Positions 38,821 to 48,283 are shown, counted from the first letter of the stretch. The stretch: DNA of 64,000 bases from Gammaproteobacteria bacterium (GCA_021773395.1 JAJFKB010000007.1:1-64000); one strand, 5' to 3'. Notes: generated by a model from the letters alone, not told the origin. Program-made: numbers and translations.

Positions 38821-39112
38821 TCCGTTTATTGATCCCGTAGGGAACGGACAATAAAAGGATAGGTTTACTTTTGTATATTTTGTTGGGTAGCAAAAGTCAT
38901 TCGAAACCGCTTCGGTCTGTGTAGGCTTTTGCCGTTGTTTTCTCCTTGTTATTGCTTAGCATAGGGACGCTTGCAGCCTATTGAAAAGCTATTGCGTTAG
39001 CTCCGGCGGTGTTAAAAAACGGACTCAAAATGCTCATTTATTACACTGCCTACCCGGAGCGGCGCTCATCACGCTTTTCAACAGACTGCTTAACAAAAAC
39101 AAGGAGACGTAT

Positions 39113-39295
39113 ATGAGTTTTAGAATCTTAAGGTTAAAAGAGGTCCAGCAGATGACGGGATTATCCCGCTCAACTATTTATGCCGAAATCGCCAAGGGCA
39201 AATTTCCCAAGCAGGTGAAACTCACCGGTGCTCGCTCTGTCGGTTGGCATGAAAGTGTCATTGTGCAGTGGGTTGAATCCCGGCAGCATGAATAA
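39113..39295 (+). CDS. AlpA-family regulator
   Basis: A 60-residue winged-helix/MerR-like DNA-binding protein with LRLKEVQQMTGLSRSTIYAEIAKGKFPKQVKL and GWHESVIVQWVESR, the standard AlpA pattern. AlpA proteins of P4-like islands activate excision or integrase expression. I chose ATG 39113 because AAGGAG lies 6 bases upstream; longer in-frame starts lack a site. It is the only plus-strand gene of the island. Confidence 0.9.
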   Translation: MSFRILRLKEVQQMTGLSRSTIYAEIAKGKFPKQVKLTGARSVGWHESVIVQWVESRQHE

Positions 39296-39304
39296 CGCCT
39301 GCCG

Positions 39305-39616
39305 CTATTCGTTTTCTGCATCGAGTTCCTCTTCCTTAAGCAGCTCGCTGCCCCGGCGCACGGTCAGTACTTTGATCATTTGCACGCGCTCATCGATACC
39401 GTATATCACCCGGTAAGCGCCATGCATCACTTCCCTGACCCGATCTATATTTAGCTCGGGAACCTTGCGGCCACTGCGTGGATGTTGGGGTAACCTGCCG
39501 ACCGTTTCAAACAGCGCCTCGATCCAATCTTCCGCCGCAGCCGGTTTATCTAGAGCTATGTACGTCGCAATTTCCCTCACCCGCTCCAAAGCAAGTGGCG
39601 ACCATTCCAATTTCAC
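39305..39616 (-). CDS. ParE/RelE-family toxin
   Basis: A 103-residue toxin of the RelE/ParE superfamily: LEWSPLALERVREIATYIALDKP at the start, PRSGRKVPEL, and REVMHGAYRVIYGIDERVQMIKVLTVRRG. ParE members poison gyrase and RelE members cleave mRNA; which applies here cannot be told. The start is a GTG overlapping the antitoxin stop codon (GTGA), the usual coupling. It probably stabilises the island. Confidence 0.9.
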   Translation of the reverse strand: MKLEWSPLALERVREIATYIALDKPAAAEDWIEALFETVGRLPQHPRSGRKVPELNIDRVREVMHGAYRVIYGIDERVQMIKVLTVRRGSELLKEEELDAENE

Positions 39617-39894
39617 TTACGCAAATCCTTTAATAGCATCTCTTTTGCCTGATCGTGGGGGATTCCCTCTCCGGCTTCAAGCTGGGCTTCTGCTCGGTAT
39701 ATATCTTCAAGCAGATCCAGGCGTTCCTGCATATCCTGATACTCGTGAACACCAACCAACACTGCAACGCCACGGCCGCGCTGTGTTAGCACCATAGGAC
39801 GGCCGGTATCATTAATTTGCTTAATAAAGGAGGCAATCCCCGCTCGGAAGTCTGACAATGGCCGAATATCTTCATTGACTCGTAATCTCGGCAT
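39613..39894 (-). CDS. Phd/YefM-family antitoxin
   Basis: This 93-residue antitoxin begins MPRLRVNEDIRPLSDFRAGI and continues RPMVLTQRGRGVAVLVGVHEY, the Phd/YefM DNA-binding fold, with a C-terminal acidic toxin-binding tail. ATG 39894 is preceded by GGAG; a longer frame to 40020 would run through the operator, so I rejected it. A perfect 24-bp palindrome 15 bases upstream is the likely autoregulatory operator. Confidence 0.9.
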   Translation of the reverse strand: MPRLRVNEDIRPLSDFRAGIASFIKQINDTGRPMVLTQRGRGVAVLVGVHEYQDMQERLDLLEDIYRAEAQLEAGEGIPHDQAKEMLLKDLRK

Positions 39895-39909
39895 ACATAT
39901 CTCCAAGGC

Positions 39910-39933
39910 ACAATTAAAAGTACTTTTAATTGT
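39910..39933. promoter_or_regulatory. 24-bp perfect palindrome, likely antitoxin operator
   Basis: The sequence is symmetric about its centre, with half-site ACAATTAAAAGT. It lies just upstream of the antitoxin ribosome site. Phd/YefM antitoxins bind palindromes overlapping their own promoter, so autorepression is the expected role. Confidence 0.75.
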
Positions 39934-40103
39934 ACGCTTGGTGTCTATATATCGCAAGAATCGCTGAAACCTATCACGGGATGTGATGCCAATTTTTAAC
40001 TTGTTCACTCTTATCTCCATCCAATAGAGCCAAAGGATATTATCCCAGCGATACCTCTGGATTGTCCCTGGCAGGTTTATGGCTATCTCAAACTCCTTGT
40101 TGG

Positions 40104-40478
40104 TTAACCACCCAAGAACATTGCTGGCCGAATGCCAAAGCGTTCCGCCAGTTTCTCGATTGAGTGACGTTGCAGAATACGTTTACCATTAAGCACTTCT
40201 GAGACCATCGTCTTATCACCGATTTCCGGCAGGTCAGAATCGGTTAAACCATATTGCCGCATCAGGGTGCGCAATAACGCAATCTCTGTCGGAATGGCAT
40301 TAGCTTCTTCGACAAAAGCCGTTAGTTCTTCATCCTGAGCTTCATAGGCTTCAACAAGCGTTGCTAAGGCATCCAGCTCATCACCTTCCGGCGTATCCAG
40401 TTTTGCATCCATCAGTTCCAGGATACGGGCTAAAGCGGCTTCATAATCCTTTTCAGTTTTAATGGCTTTGATTTCCAT
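40104..40478 (-). CDS. HigA-like antitoxin without adjacent toxin
   Basis: The 124-residue protein has the helical acidic N-terminal part common to COG5499 antitoxins (TPEGDELDALATLVEAYE) and a C-terminal HTH (KTMVSEVLNGKRILQRHSIEKLAERFGI). In HigBA loci a toxin of about 100 residues precedes it; here the integrase gene ends 16 bases upstream and no toxin frame is present. It may be an orphan antitoxin or a regulator of integrase. Confidence 0.8.
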   Translation of the reverse strand: MEIKAIKTEKDYEAALARILELMDAKLDTPEGDELDALATLVEAYEAQDEELTAFVEEANAIPTEIALLRTLMRQYGLTDSDLPEIGDKTMVSEVLNGKRILQRHSIEKLAERFGIRPAMFLGG

Positions 40479-40494
40479 ATTGTTACCCTAAAAT

Positions 40495-41763
40495 TCAGTT
40501 TTCTATTTCTCGGCGTTCCGATTCCTCTTCACCGTTCCCCATATTTGAAAACAACGGCACGACCTTATTGGTCACCCGCATCTCATCCAGATAATCGGCC
40601 CACCATTGCATCATTTTCCGGCGCTCCTCCAAATAGTGAGCATGGTGCGTATAAGCAGCCCTGACCGTATTGCGCTCTGCGTGGGCCAACTGACGCTCGA
40701 TAGCATCGGGATTAAAGCCAGTCTCGTTTAGTATGGAGGCAGCGGTCGCCCTAAAACCGTGGGGAACCGCTTTGCTTTTGTCGGCATGTTCACCATCATA
40801 ACCAAGCTTGAAGATAGCCCGGCGCATGGTGTTATCGGACATCGGTTTGGTGCGAGCACGTTCGGAGGGAAACACCAGCTCATATCTGCCGGTCATTCCT
40901 TTCAATAGTTCCAGCAGCTCTAAAGCCTGCCGGGAAAGGGGCACCAGGTGTTCGCTTTTCATCTTCATGCGTGCTGCCGGTATGCGCCATACTTTGTTGT
41001 CATAATCGAACTCTGTCCAATGGGCTCCGCGCAGCTCTCCGGAACGAACAAAGGTTAACAGCAATAGTTTGATAGCACGCTGGGTTAGCAGTCGGCCACG
41101 GTCGCTATAGGTTTCCAGCTCTCGCAGAAACCGGGGCATCTCTTCTCTGGGCAGGGAAGCACGATGTTGGACTTTTCGTTGTTTGACAATTCCATCCAGG
41201 TCACCGGCGGGATTGGTGATTGCCATACCTCTTTGTACGGCGAAGCGGTAGGTTGCATTGATCGCTTGTTTGACCCGGTTAGCGACATCCAGCGCACCAC
41301 GCGCTTCAATCTTGCGAATTGTTGCAATGACCTGCATCGGGGTGATTTCATTAATGGGTAGATGACCAATTTCCGCAAACGCGTTATCTTCAAGGCGCTT
41401 TAGCACTCTGGTGGCATGATCTTTGCTCCAGGTTTCCCGGCAGTGTTCCCACCATTGGCGCGCGGCAGCCTCGAAGTTATTGGTTAACCTGGATAGCCTT
41501 TCTTCTTGACGAACCGTGCTGGGATCTTGATCGTTACTCAATAGGATTTTAGCGAGGCGTAACTTTTCGCGGGCATCTTTCAGGCTGACTAGGGGATATA
41601 CACCGAGGGCGAGGGTTTTGCGTTTACCAAGATAGCGGTAATCCATGCGCCAATATTTGCCGCCGTTGGTCTTGACCAACAAATACATGCCGCCGCCATC
41701 GGATAATTTGTAGTCTATATTGCGGGGTTTTGCTTCCCTAACGCGTGTGTCCACCAAAGCCAT
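40495..41763 (-). CDS. int: P4-type tyrosine-recombinase integrase
   Basis: The 422-residue integrase has the N-terminal arm-binding domain of P4-like enzymes (REAKPRNIDYKLSDGGGMYLLV, RYLGKRKTLALGVYPLVSL), a core-binding domain and the catalytic domain. Catalytic residues are visible: Arg in VRSGELRGAHW, His-x-x-Arg in PHGFRATAAS, His in QLAHAE and the Tyr nucleophile in AAYTHHAHYLEER. The gene lies 160 bases from tRNA-Leu, pointing away from it, as normal for tRNA-targeting islands. It catalyses recombination between the 18-bp repeats. Confidence 0.95.
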   Translation of the reverse strand: MALVDTRVREAKPRNIDYKLSDGGGMYLLVKTNGGKYWRMDYRYLGKRKTLALGVYPLVSLKDAREKLRLAKILLSNDQDPSTVRQEERLSRLTNNFEAAARQWWEHCRETWSKDHATRVLKRLEDNAFAEIGHLPINEITPMQVIATIRKIEARGALDVANRVKQAINATYRFAVQRGMAITNPAGDLDGIVKQRKVQHRASLPREEMPRFLRELETYSDRGRLLTQRAIKLLLLTFVRSGELRGAHWTEFDYDNKVWRIPAARMKMKSEHLVPLSRQALELLELLKGMTGRYELVFPSERARTKPMSDNTMRRAIFKLGYDGEHADKSKAVPHGFRATAASILNETGFNPDAIERQLAHAERNTVRAAYTHHAHYLEERRKMMQWWADYLDEMRVTNKVVPLFSNMGNGEEESERREIEN

Positions 41764-41793
41764 GTGACGGTATCTTCCCTAATTGAACCGTAG

Positions 41794-41814
41794 ATACCGG
41801 CTAAAATACCGTCA
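41794..41814. repeat. Candidate integrase arm site, right
   Basis: This 21-bp sequence beginning ATACCGGC is a near copy (17 of 21) of 32027-32047 at the other island end. A nearby inverted CGGTATC lies at 41768-41774, overlapping the int leader, so binding here could also control int. Confidence 0.5.
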
Positions 41815-41894
41815 TTTCTTTAGGCTGTCAACACATCTTGCTGGAAGGAAACAAATGAAAATTTCGATAACTTATTGTTTTTGCTTTATTTTTA

Positions 41895-41921
41895 AACTTT
41901 CTCGGAAGTTATCGGAAAGTT
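41895..41921 (-). terminator. Possible terminator after tRNA-Leu
   Basis: AACTTTC (41895-41901) pairs with GAAAGTT (41915-41921) and on the minus strand is followed by a T-containing A/T run. It lies inside the island immediately after the tRNA CCA end, so the island may have supplied a new tRNA terminator. Confidence 0.4.
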
Positions 41922-41923
41922 AA

Positions 41924-41941
41924 TTGGTGCCGAAGGCGGGA
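41924..41941. repeat. Island attachment site in tRNA-Leu
   Basis: TTGGTGCCGAAGGCGGGA covers the last 17 bases of the tRNA-Leu gene including CCA, plus one flanking base. It is identical to 31947-31964, and the tRNA gene remains intact after integration. Confidence 0.9.
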
Positions 41942-42010
41942 CTTGAACCCGCACGACCATAGGCCACTACCCCCTCAAGATAGCGTGTCTACCAATTCCA
42001 CCACTCCGGC
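41925..42010 (-). tRNA. tRNA-Leu (GAG)
   Basis: An 86-nt type II tRNA with a long variable arm and encoded CCA. The anticodon loop TTGAGGG gives GAG. D-loop GTGGAATTGGTAGACAC and T-loop GGTTCAAGTCC are canonical. It follows secG by 9 bases, exactly as leuU follows secG in E. coli, and is the integration target of the island. Confidence 0.96.
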
Positions 42011-42019
42011 ATAATTTTG

Positions 42020-42403
42020 CTAATCAACTACAGGCAGATCTGTGCCCCCAGAATCGATTGCGGGCAGGTCCTGTTCCAATTCTTCCACTGGCAATTCAGG
42101 TTCCGCGGCATTTTGCTGTTGTTGCTCAATGAGCGCTGAGTCAGGAATGCCTATGTTGGATTCCTCCCCTGCCTTTTGTTTTGCATACACAGCTAACGCG
42201 AAACTGGTAATAAAAAACAGCGTCGCCAATACTGCAGTGGTGCGCGTTAGAAAATTACCCGAGCCTTGACTGCCGAATACGGTTTGAGAAGCTCCCGCTC
42301 CAAAAGAAGCACCAGCGTCCGCGCCCTTACCCTGCTGCAATAGCACCAGACCGACAACGGCAAGAGCTAACAGCACATGTACAATTAATATAATATTTTC
42401 CAT
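42020..42403 (-). CDS. secG: Protein-export membrane protein SecG
   Basis: SecG is an auxiliary subunit of the SecYEG translocon. The 127-residue protein has two membrane helices (IILIVHVLLALAVVGLVLLQ and AVLATLFFITSFALAVYA) separated by the conserved cytoplasmic loop QGKGADAGASFGAGASQTVFGSQGSGNFL. An acidic Gln/Glu-rich C-terminal tail extends it slightly. It starts 3 bases after tpiA. Confidence 0.95.
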   Translation of the reverse strand: MENIILIVHVLLALAVVGLVLLQQGKGADAGASFGAGASQTVFGSQGSGNFLTRTTAVLATLFFITSFALAVYAKQKAGEESNIGIPDSALIEQQQQNAAEPELPVEELEQDLPAIDSGGTDLPVVD

Positions 42404-42406
42404 TTT

Positions 42407-43156
42407 CTAACCTGCTGCGTTACATATCGCAGTGAATGCCTGTTCATCGAGCGAGGCTCCACCAATCAGACCGCCGTCAATATCCGGCATTGCAAATAAT
42501 TCAGCGGCATTGTCTGCATTGACACTGCCGCCATAAAGCAACGTTAAATCCGCTGCTATCTTCTCACTCAGCGACGCAATTTGCTGTCTTATATGATAAT
42601 GGACCGCCTGCGCCTGCTCTGGTGTTGCTGTATTACCCGTACCTATTGCCCAAACCGGCTCATAGGCCACCACAATATCGGAAAATGCCTCTACCCCAAC
42701 AGCTTCAATCGCCGCGCTAAGCTGGCGACTTACCACCTGCTCAGTTTTACCCGACGCCCGTTCTGCGTCGCTTTCTCCCACGCAAAGTACCGGAGTTAGC
42801 CGTTCCTTAAGAGCGGCAAGCGTTTTCTGTGCAACGACTGCATCTGATTCACCATAGAGACTGCGCCGCTCGGAATGTCCCAAAAGAACATAGTCACATC
42901 CGAATTCACGCAGCATCTGCGCCGATATTTCGCCCGTATAGGCACCTGTCACATGCTCACTTGCATTTTGCGCCCCCAGACTAATTGGGGAACCCTTTAG
43001 CAACGCCTGCGCCTGATCTAAATATACAGCCGGCGGACAAATAACCACCTGCACGCTTAACTCGCTCAAACGGGTTTGCAAACCGGCGAGCAATTGATCA
43101 ACCATGCTTCGATGGCCATTCATCTTCCAATTTGCTATTACCAGTTTACGCCGCAT
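42407..43156 (-). CDS. tpiA: Triose-phosphate isomerase
   Basis: TpiA interconverts dihydroxyacetone phosphate and glyceraldehyde 3-phosphate. The barrel shows the catalytic Lys in IANWKMNG, the electrophilic His in LLGHSERR, the Glu in VAYEPVWAIGTG and the phosphate loop LLYGGSVN. I chose ATG 43156 (249 residues) over a GTG four codons earlier because homologues begin at this point. Confidence 0.96.
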   Translation of the reverse strand: MRRKLVIANWKMNGHRSMVDQLLAGLQTRLSELSVQVVICPPAVYLDQAQALLKGSPISLGAQNASEHVTGAYTGEISAQMLREFGCDYVLLGHSERRSLYGESDAVVAQKTLAALKERLTPVLCVGESDAERASGKTEQVVSRQLSAAIEAVGVEAFSDIVVAYEPVWAIGTGNTATPEQAQAVHYHIRQQIASLSEKIAADLTLLYGGSVNADNAAELFAMPDIDGGLIGGASLDEQAFTAICNAAG

Positions 43157-43280
43157 ACGCAATGCCACCCTTTCGCGAAGGGCGCCAATACTATCTAAGT
43201 TGAAGCTAAGTTACAAGCCAGATAGGGCCTGTGTTTACACAACTATTTTATATTCGCTTTTACGCCGCTTTGAATCGAGC

Positions 43281-44618
43281 TTAGCCCATTGCCTGTTCGA
43301 CCGATCCAGCCAGCTCATTTGCTAATTGGTTGACCAGCGATTCATCGATACCCTCAACCATGACCCTCACCAGAGGCTCGGTACCTGATAGCCTCAACAA
43401 TACCCGCCCCTGGTCTCCGAGTTTCTGTTCCGTTTCCGCAACCGCCTGCTGCACAGCCTTATCCTGAGTTGGATCACAGCGTTCCGCCATGCGCACATTC
43501 ACCATGGTTTGCGGCATGACCGCCATACCCTGTTTTAACTCATGCAACGATTTCCCACTTCGCGTAACGGCACCCAATACCTGCAGCGCCGCGACAATAC
43601 CATCTCCGGTGGTTGCCTTATCGAGACAAATAATATGGCCTGACGATTCGCCACCTAATAGCCAGCCATATTTAACTAACTGCTCCAGCACATAACGGTC
43701 GCCCACTTGCGCCCTCTCAAAGGGAATCCCCAAACCCTTGAGCGCCAGTTCCAGCCCCAGATTACTCATCAGCGTGCCAACCACTCCACCCCACATGGCA
43801 TTATCTCTATGCAGCTGGCGGGCAATAATATAAACCAGTTGATCGCCATCTAGAATTTCACCCTGGTGATCAACCATCAATAGCCGATCGCCATCACCGT
43901 CCAGGGCAATACCTAAATCACAGCCATTCTCAACCACTGTTTTTTGCAGTAACTCCGGCTTGGTTGAGCCACAATTCTCATTAATATTCAGGCCATCCGG
44001 CTTTACACCAATCGCCGTCACTTTGGCACCCAACTCCTCAAACACAGCTGGCGCTACCTGATAGGTCGCGCCATTGGCACAATCCACCGCAATATGCAGC
44101 CCATCAAGATCAATCCCGGTGGGAGCAGTGCTCTTACAGAATTCTATATAACGTCCGCCAGCATCGATCACCCGGTTCGCCTTACCCAACGAACTCGACT
44201 CTACCGTATGCAGAGGTTTTTCCAACTCCGCTTCAATGGCATATTCCAACATATCAGGCAATTTCTTGCCTTCACCTGAAAAGAACTTAATGCCGTTGTC
44301 ATGGTAGGGATTGTGCGAAGCACTGATTACAATTCCGGCTTGCGCGTGAAAGGTTCTTGTTAAATAGGCGATGGCCGGCGTGGGCATAGGCCCCAGCATG
44401 CTGACATTAACACCAGCGGATATAATGCCCGCCTCCAATGCCGACTCGAACATATAACCTGATATTCGGGTGTCCTTACCGATAAGAATGTGACTGTAGC
44501 CCTGGTCAGCAAACACTCGTCCCGCAGCCCACCCTAATCTCAGCATAAATTCAGCCGTAATAGGTGCCTCGCCTACTCGCCCACGAATACCGTCTGTACC
44601 AAAATATTTCTTCCCCAT
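43281..44618 (-). CDS. glmM: Phosphoglucosamine mutase
   Basis: GlmM converts glucosamine-6-phosphate to glucosamine-1-phosphate for UDP-GlcNAc, peptidoglycan and LPS. It starts [11 protein letters not shown], has the phosphoserine loop [15 protein letters not shown], metal loop [21 protein letters not shown] and the phosphate-binding [18 protein letters not shown] 44618 gives 445 residues, the length of the E. coli enzyme; an upstream GTG adds four. Its neighbours folP and tpiA lie on either side in the same direction. Confidence 0.96.
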   Translation of the reverse strand: MGKKYFGTDGIRGRVGEAPITAEFMLRLGWAAGRVFADQGYSHILIGKDTRISGYMFESALEAGIISAGVNVSMLGPMPTPAIAYLTRTFHAQAGIVISASHNPYHDNGIKFFSGEGKKLPDMLEYAIEAELEKPLHTVESSSLGKANRVIDAGGRYIEFCKSTAPTGIDLDGLHIAVDCANGATYQVAPAVFEELGAKVTAIGVKPDGLNINENCGSTKPELLQKTVVENGCDLGIALDGDGDRLLMVDHQGEILDGDQLVYIIARQLHRDNAMWGGVVGTLMSNLGLELALKGLGIPFERAQVGDRYVLEQLVKYGWLLGGESSGHIICLDKATTGDGIVAALQVLGAVTRSGKSLHELKQGMAVMPQTMVNVRMAERCDPTQDKAVQQAVAETEQKLGDQGRVLLRLSGTEPLVRVMVEGIDESLVNQLANELAGSVEQAMG

Positions 44619-44656
44619 AATTAATAACACCTGCTAAACATTAGATCTCAACCGTA

Positions 44657-45538
44657 TTATATTTTAGTTTCACGCGCCACAGCAGCCGCAACTCGAAGTA
44701 CATCCCAAGTCGCAGCAACATCATGACAACGGACAATATGAGCACCTTTAGCAACGGCAAGTACTGCCAGAGCAAGACTACCATAGAGTCGCTCACCGGC
44801 TTGATTGTCGAGCAATTGACCAATCATCGATTTTCTCGACATACCCACCAGAACGGGAAATCGCAGACGATTAAACTCATCCAGATTGTTAAGTAACTGT
44901 AGATTATGTTGCAGCGTTTTACCAAATCCAAAGCCTGGATCGATAATAATTTTCTCTTGGGACAAACCTGCTGCCTGACAGCAGTCAATGCGCGCTTGCA
45001 GGTAAGCGAGAACTTCCGCAACGACATTGTCGTATTCGGGTTTACGCTGCATGGAGTCTGGTTCACCCTTCATATGCATCAAACAAACAGGCAAACCGGT
45101 TCCTATTGCAGCCTGCATAGCTCCAGAACGCGTTAGCGCTCTCACATCATTAATTAAGCCCGCACCAGCAGATTTCGCCTCAAGCATCACTTGGGCAGTA
45201 CTGGTATCGACGGAAATAATGGTCGGTAACCGAGCGGCAACAGCCTCAATTACGGTGACAACGCGATCCAACTCCTGCTGTATCGAAACCGGTGCGGCTC
45301 CGGGCCTGGTCGACTCCCCACCAATATCAATAATTGAGGCGCCTTCAGCAGCCATCTCCTCAGCCCTATTTAGCAATTTGGTTAGGTCTGGCTTATTCCC
45401 GCTGAAATAGCGTCCGCCATCGGAAAATGAGTCGGGCGTGACATTTAACACACCCATAACGTGAGGCCGACTAAGATCGAGCTCGCGATCGCCGCATTTA
45501 AGCAACCGCGGGCAGCTGGTTTCTATCAGTTCCGCCAT
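44657..45538 (-). CDS. folP: Dihydropteroate synthase
   Basis: FolP condenses p-aminobenzoate with the HPPK product (FolK, 3.3 kb) and is the sulfonamide target. The 293-residue barrel shows HVMGVLNVTPDSFSDGG, IDIGGESTRPGA, IIDPGFGFGKTLQHNL, LVGMSRKSMIG and HIVRCHDVAATWDVLR. It lies between ftsH and glmM, the usual arrangement. Confidence 0.96.
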   Translation of the reverse strand: MAELIETSCPRLLKCGDRELDLSRPHVMGVLNVTPDSFSDGGRYFSGNKPDLTKLLNRAEEMAAEGASIIDIGGESTRPGAAPVSIQQELDRVVTVIEAVAARLPTIISVDTSTAQVMLEAKSAGAGLINDVRALTRSGAMQAAIGTGLPVCLMHMKGEPDSMQRKPEYDNVVAEVLAYLQARIDCCQAAGLSQEKIIIDPGFGFGKTLQHNLQLLNNLDEFNRLRFPVLVGMSRKSMIGQLLDNQAGERLYGSLALAVLAVAKGAHIVRCHDVAATWDVLRVAAAVARETKI

Positions 45539-45570
45539 GGTAATGATGGCTTATGCTTCAAACTTGGTTA

Positions 45571-47508
45571 TTAATGCTCGCCGGCCGGGCGGCCGGGTGG
45601 ATCTTCAGGTTTCTTGGCGCTGGAATCACTGTGCACATCGGTTACATCGGTATCTGAAGAATCTGAAGAACCCGGGGCACCGCCATCCCAGTCAGCGGGT
45701 GGTCTCGGCGCTTTACCGTCCATGATGTCATCTAACTGATCAGCGTCGAGTGTTTCATAGAGCATTAGCGCATCAGACATGGCATGCAGCTTATCGAGAT
45801 TATTCTGTAGAATCTCCCGTGCGTCGTCGTAGCAACTATCAATAATAGTGCGCACCTCTTCATCAATCAGGCGCCGAGTCTCAGAAGAGACATGGCTTTG
45901 GTGGCCAGCTGCAGATCGACCCAGAAAAACCTCTCCATCATCCTCTTCATACATCAAAGGACCCATTTTTTCCGACAATCCCCACTTGGTAACCATGTTA
46001 CGCACCATGGAAGTTGCACGCTGGATATCATTGGCGGCCCCGGTAGTTACACCATCACTACCGAGAATCATCTCTTCAGCAATGCGTCCACCAAACAGAC
46101 TGCACACCTGGCTGATCAGTGACCGTTTACTATGGCTGTAGCGATCTTCTTCAGGCAAGAACATGGTCACGCCCAGCGCTCGCCCTCGGGGAATAATACT
46201 TACCTTATAGACAGGGTCGTGTTCTGGCACCAATCGCCCAACAATCGCGTGGCCAGCCTCATGGTAGGCTGTATTGCGTTTTTCTTCCTCTGACATCACC
46301 ATTGATCGCCGCTCAGCGCCCATCATGATTTTATCTTTGGCCAATTCAAATTCCTGCATACTGACCGTGCGCCTGCTGGAACGGGCTGCAAACAGTGCGG
46401 CTTCATTTACCAGGTTTGCCAGATCCGCCCCGGAAAAACCAGGTGTACCCCGGGCAATCACTCCAGCCTTCACATCTTCATCCAGAGGAACTTTGCGCAT
46501 ATGCACTTTAATAATCTGTTCACGACCGCGAATATCAGGCAAACCAACGACCACCTGACGATCAAATCGACCGGGGCGCAGTAGCGCAGGATCCAACACA
46601 TCAGGTCTGTTGGTCGCTGCGATTACGATCACACCTTCCTTACCTTCAAAACCATCCATCTCCACCAACAACTGATTTAGTGTCTGCTCTCGCTCATCAT
46701 GACCGCCACCCAGACCAGCCCCGCGGTGACGCCCTACAGCATCAATTTCGTCGATAAATATAATACAGGGCGCATGTTTTTTGGCTTGTTCAAACATGTC
46801 TCTGACTCTTGAGGCACCCACACCAACAAACATCTCAACAAAGTCAGAGCCCGATATGGTAAAAAATGGTACCTTTGCCTCTCCGGCGATCGCTTTGGCC
46901 AGCAGCGTTTTACCGGTTCCGGGTGGACCCACCAAGAGCACACCTCGCGGAATATGTCCGCCTAACCGCTGGAACCTGCCGGGTTCGCGCAGAAATTCGA
47001 CCAACTCCTGCACATCCTCCTTCGCCTCCTCAACTCCCGCTACATCAGCGAAAGTCGTGTTGACCTGATCTTCACCCAGCAATCGTGCTTTACTCTTACC
47101 AAAGGCCATCGGACCTTTGCCGCCACCTCCGCCACCTTGCATTTGCCGCATAAAAAACATAAAAACCGCAAGGATCACTAATATCGGGAACGCCGCCACT
47201 AACAACTGCGCCCAAATGCTCTGCTGCTCAGGCTGCTTGCCTACCACCGTCACCTGGTGCTCCAGCAAATCATCAATTAGCTTGGGGTCCTGTAGTGCCG
47301 GGCGGATAGTTTCAAAGCGAGTGCCGTCAGTACGTAACCCGGAAATCACATAACCGTCAATCGTAACCTGAGTTACCTGCTCAGCCTGCACCTGACGCAC
47401 AAACTCTGAGTAGTTCAGAGGCTGGTTACTGGGAGCCACATTGAAATTGTTAAATACCACTAACAGTACTGCGGCAATAACCAGCCATAATATTAAATTT
47501 TTTGCCAT
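45571..47508 (-). CDS. ftsH: ATP-dependent zinc metalloprotease FtsH
   Basis: FtsH is the essential membrane AAA+ protease for misfolded membrane proteins and short-lived regulators. The protein has an N-terminal membrane helix ([15 protein letters not shown]), a periplasmic domain, a second helix ([14 protein letters not shown]), the AAA module ([27 protein letters not shown] segment [14 protein letters not shown]) and the zinc site HEAGHAIVG. Homologues begin MAKNLILWL, so I chose ATG 47508 (645 residues). A TTG three codons upstream has a better-spaced GAGG and may be the real start. It follows rlmE. Confidence 0.95.
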   Translation of the reverse strand: MAKNLILWLVIAAVLLVVFNNFNVAPSNQPLNYSEFVRQVQAEQVTQVTIDGYVISGLRTDGTRFETIRPALQDPKLIDDLLEHQVTVVGKQPEQQSIWAQLLVAAFPILVILAVFMFFMRQMQGGGGGGKGPMAFGKSKARLLGEDQVNTTFADVAGVEEAKEDVQELVEFLREPGRFQRLGGHIPRGVLLVGPPGTGKTLLAKAIAGEAKVPFFTISGSDFVEMFVGVGASRVRDMFEQAKKHAPCIIFIDEIDAVGRHRGAGLGGGHDEREQTLNQLLVEMDGFEGKEGVIVIAATNRPDVLDPALLRPGRFDRQVVVGLPDIRGREQIIKVHMRKVPLDEDVKAGVIARGTPGFSGADLANLVNEAALFAARSSRRTVSMQEFELAKDKIMMGAERRSMVMSEEEKRNTAYHEAGHAIVGRLVPEHDPVYKVSIIPRGRALGVTMFLPEEDRYSHSKRSLISQVCSLFGGRIAEEMILGSDGVTTGAANDIQRATSMVRNMVTKWGLSEKMGPLMYEEDDGEVFLGRSAAGHQSHVSSETRRLIDEEVRTIIDSCYDDAREILQNNLDKLHAMSDALMLYETLDADQLDDIMDGKAPRPPADWDGGAPGSSDSSDTDVTDVHSDSSAKKPEDPPGRPAGEH

Positions 47509-47578
47509 ATCATTCAAGGCAATATCCTCGTTATAAACGCGCTTTCAGCTCAATGCGGTCAGCTTTGTTAAATTTAAA

Positions 47579-48199
47579 TCAGGCCTTAAAGCCTCTTGCT
47601 ACTATATATTGTTCCCGGGAACGCGATCTGGAAGCATCCGGCTTACGGGGTTGCACCTTGTTAAACTTTGACCGCATTGACGCCAATAATTCATCAAATC
47701 CGGTGCCTTGAAATATTTTAGTTAAAAAACAACCACCTGGAACCAATACCTGGGTTGCCATATCCAAAGCCAACTCTACCAAATACATAGATCGTGGCTG
47801 ATCAACGGCACTTATACCACTCATATTGGGGGCCATATCCGAAATTACAAGGTCTACCCCTTGCCCACCAAGCGCAGCAACAATGTCAGCATAGGCCTTT
47901 TCTTCGGTAAAATCGCCCTGAATAAACTGCACATGCTCAATCTCATCCATCGGCAAAATATCCGATGCGACCACTCTACCTTTCTTACCCACCAGCTGGG
48001 CAGCCACTTGACTCCAACCACCTGGGGCAGCACCAAGATCCAGCACCGTCATACCCGTCTTTATCAGGCGATCCTTGTTCTGTATTTCCAGTAACTTATA
48101 ACTGGCTCGCGATCGATAGCCGTCCTGCTGCGCCTGTTTTACATAGGAATCTTTAAAATGGTCTTCAAGCCATTTGCCGCTGGATTTACTTCTTGCCAT
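47579..48199 (-). CDS. rlmE: 23S rRNA (uridine-2'-O)-methyltransferase RlmE
   Basis: RlmE (FtsJ/RrmJ) methylates U2552 in the ribosomal A-loop. The 206-residue protein has [10 protein letters not shown] with the first catalytic Lys, SAM-binding [22 protein letters not shown] and [11 protein letters not shown], then [13 protein letters not shown], giving the K-D-K-E tetrad. It lies upstream of ftsH, divergent from yhbY. Confidence 0.96.
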   Translation of the reverse strand: MARSKSSGKWLEDHFKDSYVKQAQQDGYRSRASYKLLEIQNKDRLIKTGMTVLDLGAAPGGWSQVAAQLVGKKGRVVASDILPMDEIEHVQFIQGDFTEEKAYADIVAALGGQGVDLVISDMAPNMSGISAVDQPRSMYLVELALDMATQVLVPGGCFLTKIFQGTGFDELLASMRSKFNKVQPRKPDASRSRSREQYIVARGFKA

Positions 48200-48283
48200 A
48201 TCTTCGCGAACCTCTATCCTGCGACCAAGTGATTGGTTATAATGCGCACCCGAAATTAAAGCAACGAGTGTAAATATTTCATC

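Larger units (their letters stand above)
37728..39112. other. 1.4-kb region without convincing genes, dense in stem-loops
   Basis: No frame here has a recognisable domain with a ribosome binding site. Instead the 38.2-38.85 kb part holds many short perfect stems, two with GNRA-type loops (GCAA at 38436, GAAA at 38665) and a 13-bp stem at 38210-38252. It looks more GC-rich than the TIR operon. It lies between the start of the TIR operon and alpA, so it must contain promoters. It may also encode a structured RNA or a replication/transfer site of the island. Confidence 0.5.
31947..41941. mobile_element. Genomic island of about 10 kb in tRNA-Leu(GAG)
   Basis: The island is bounded by the 18-bp direct repeat and has an integrase at the tRNA end. 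Gene content: six-gene TIR/Nmad2/MazG/UDG operon, alpA, parE-phd, higA, int. It separates tRNA-Leu from tRNA-fMet, which are neighbours in relatives. No conjugation, replication or phage structural genes are seen, so it resembles a P4-like satellite or a small integrative defence island. The 32-37.7 kb part looks more AT-rich than the backbone by eye. Confidence 0.9.

Noticed and set aside
38552-38893. Minus-strand frame of 113 codons in the stem-loop-rich island region
   Set aside because: No ribosome site, odd composition and no domain; the same bases form many hairpins, so I treat it as non-coding, though conservation of the protein in other islands would change that.
39895-40020. Longer N-terminus for the Phd/YefM antitoxin
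   Set aside because: The extension would be encoded across the palindromic operator and is unlike the family; the internal ATG has GGAG upstream.
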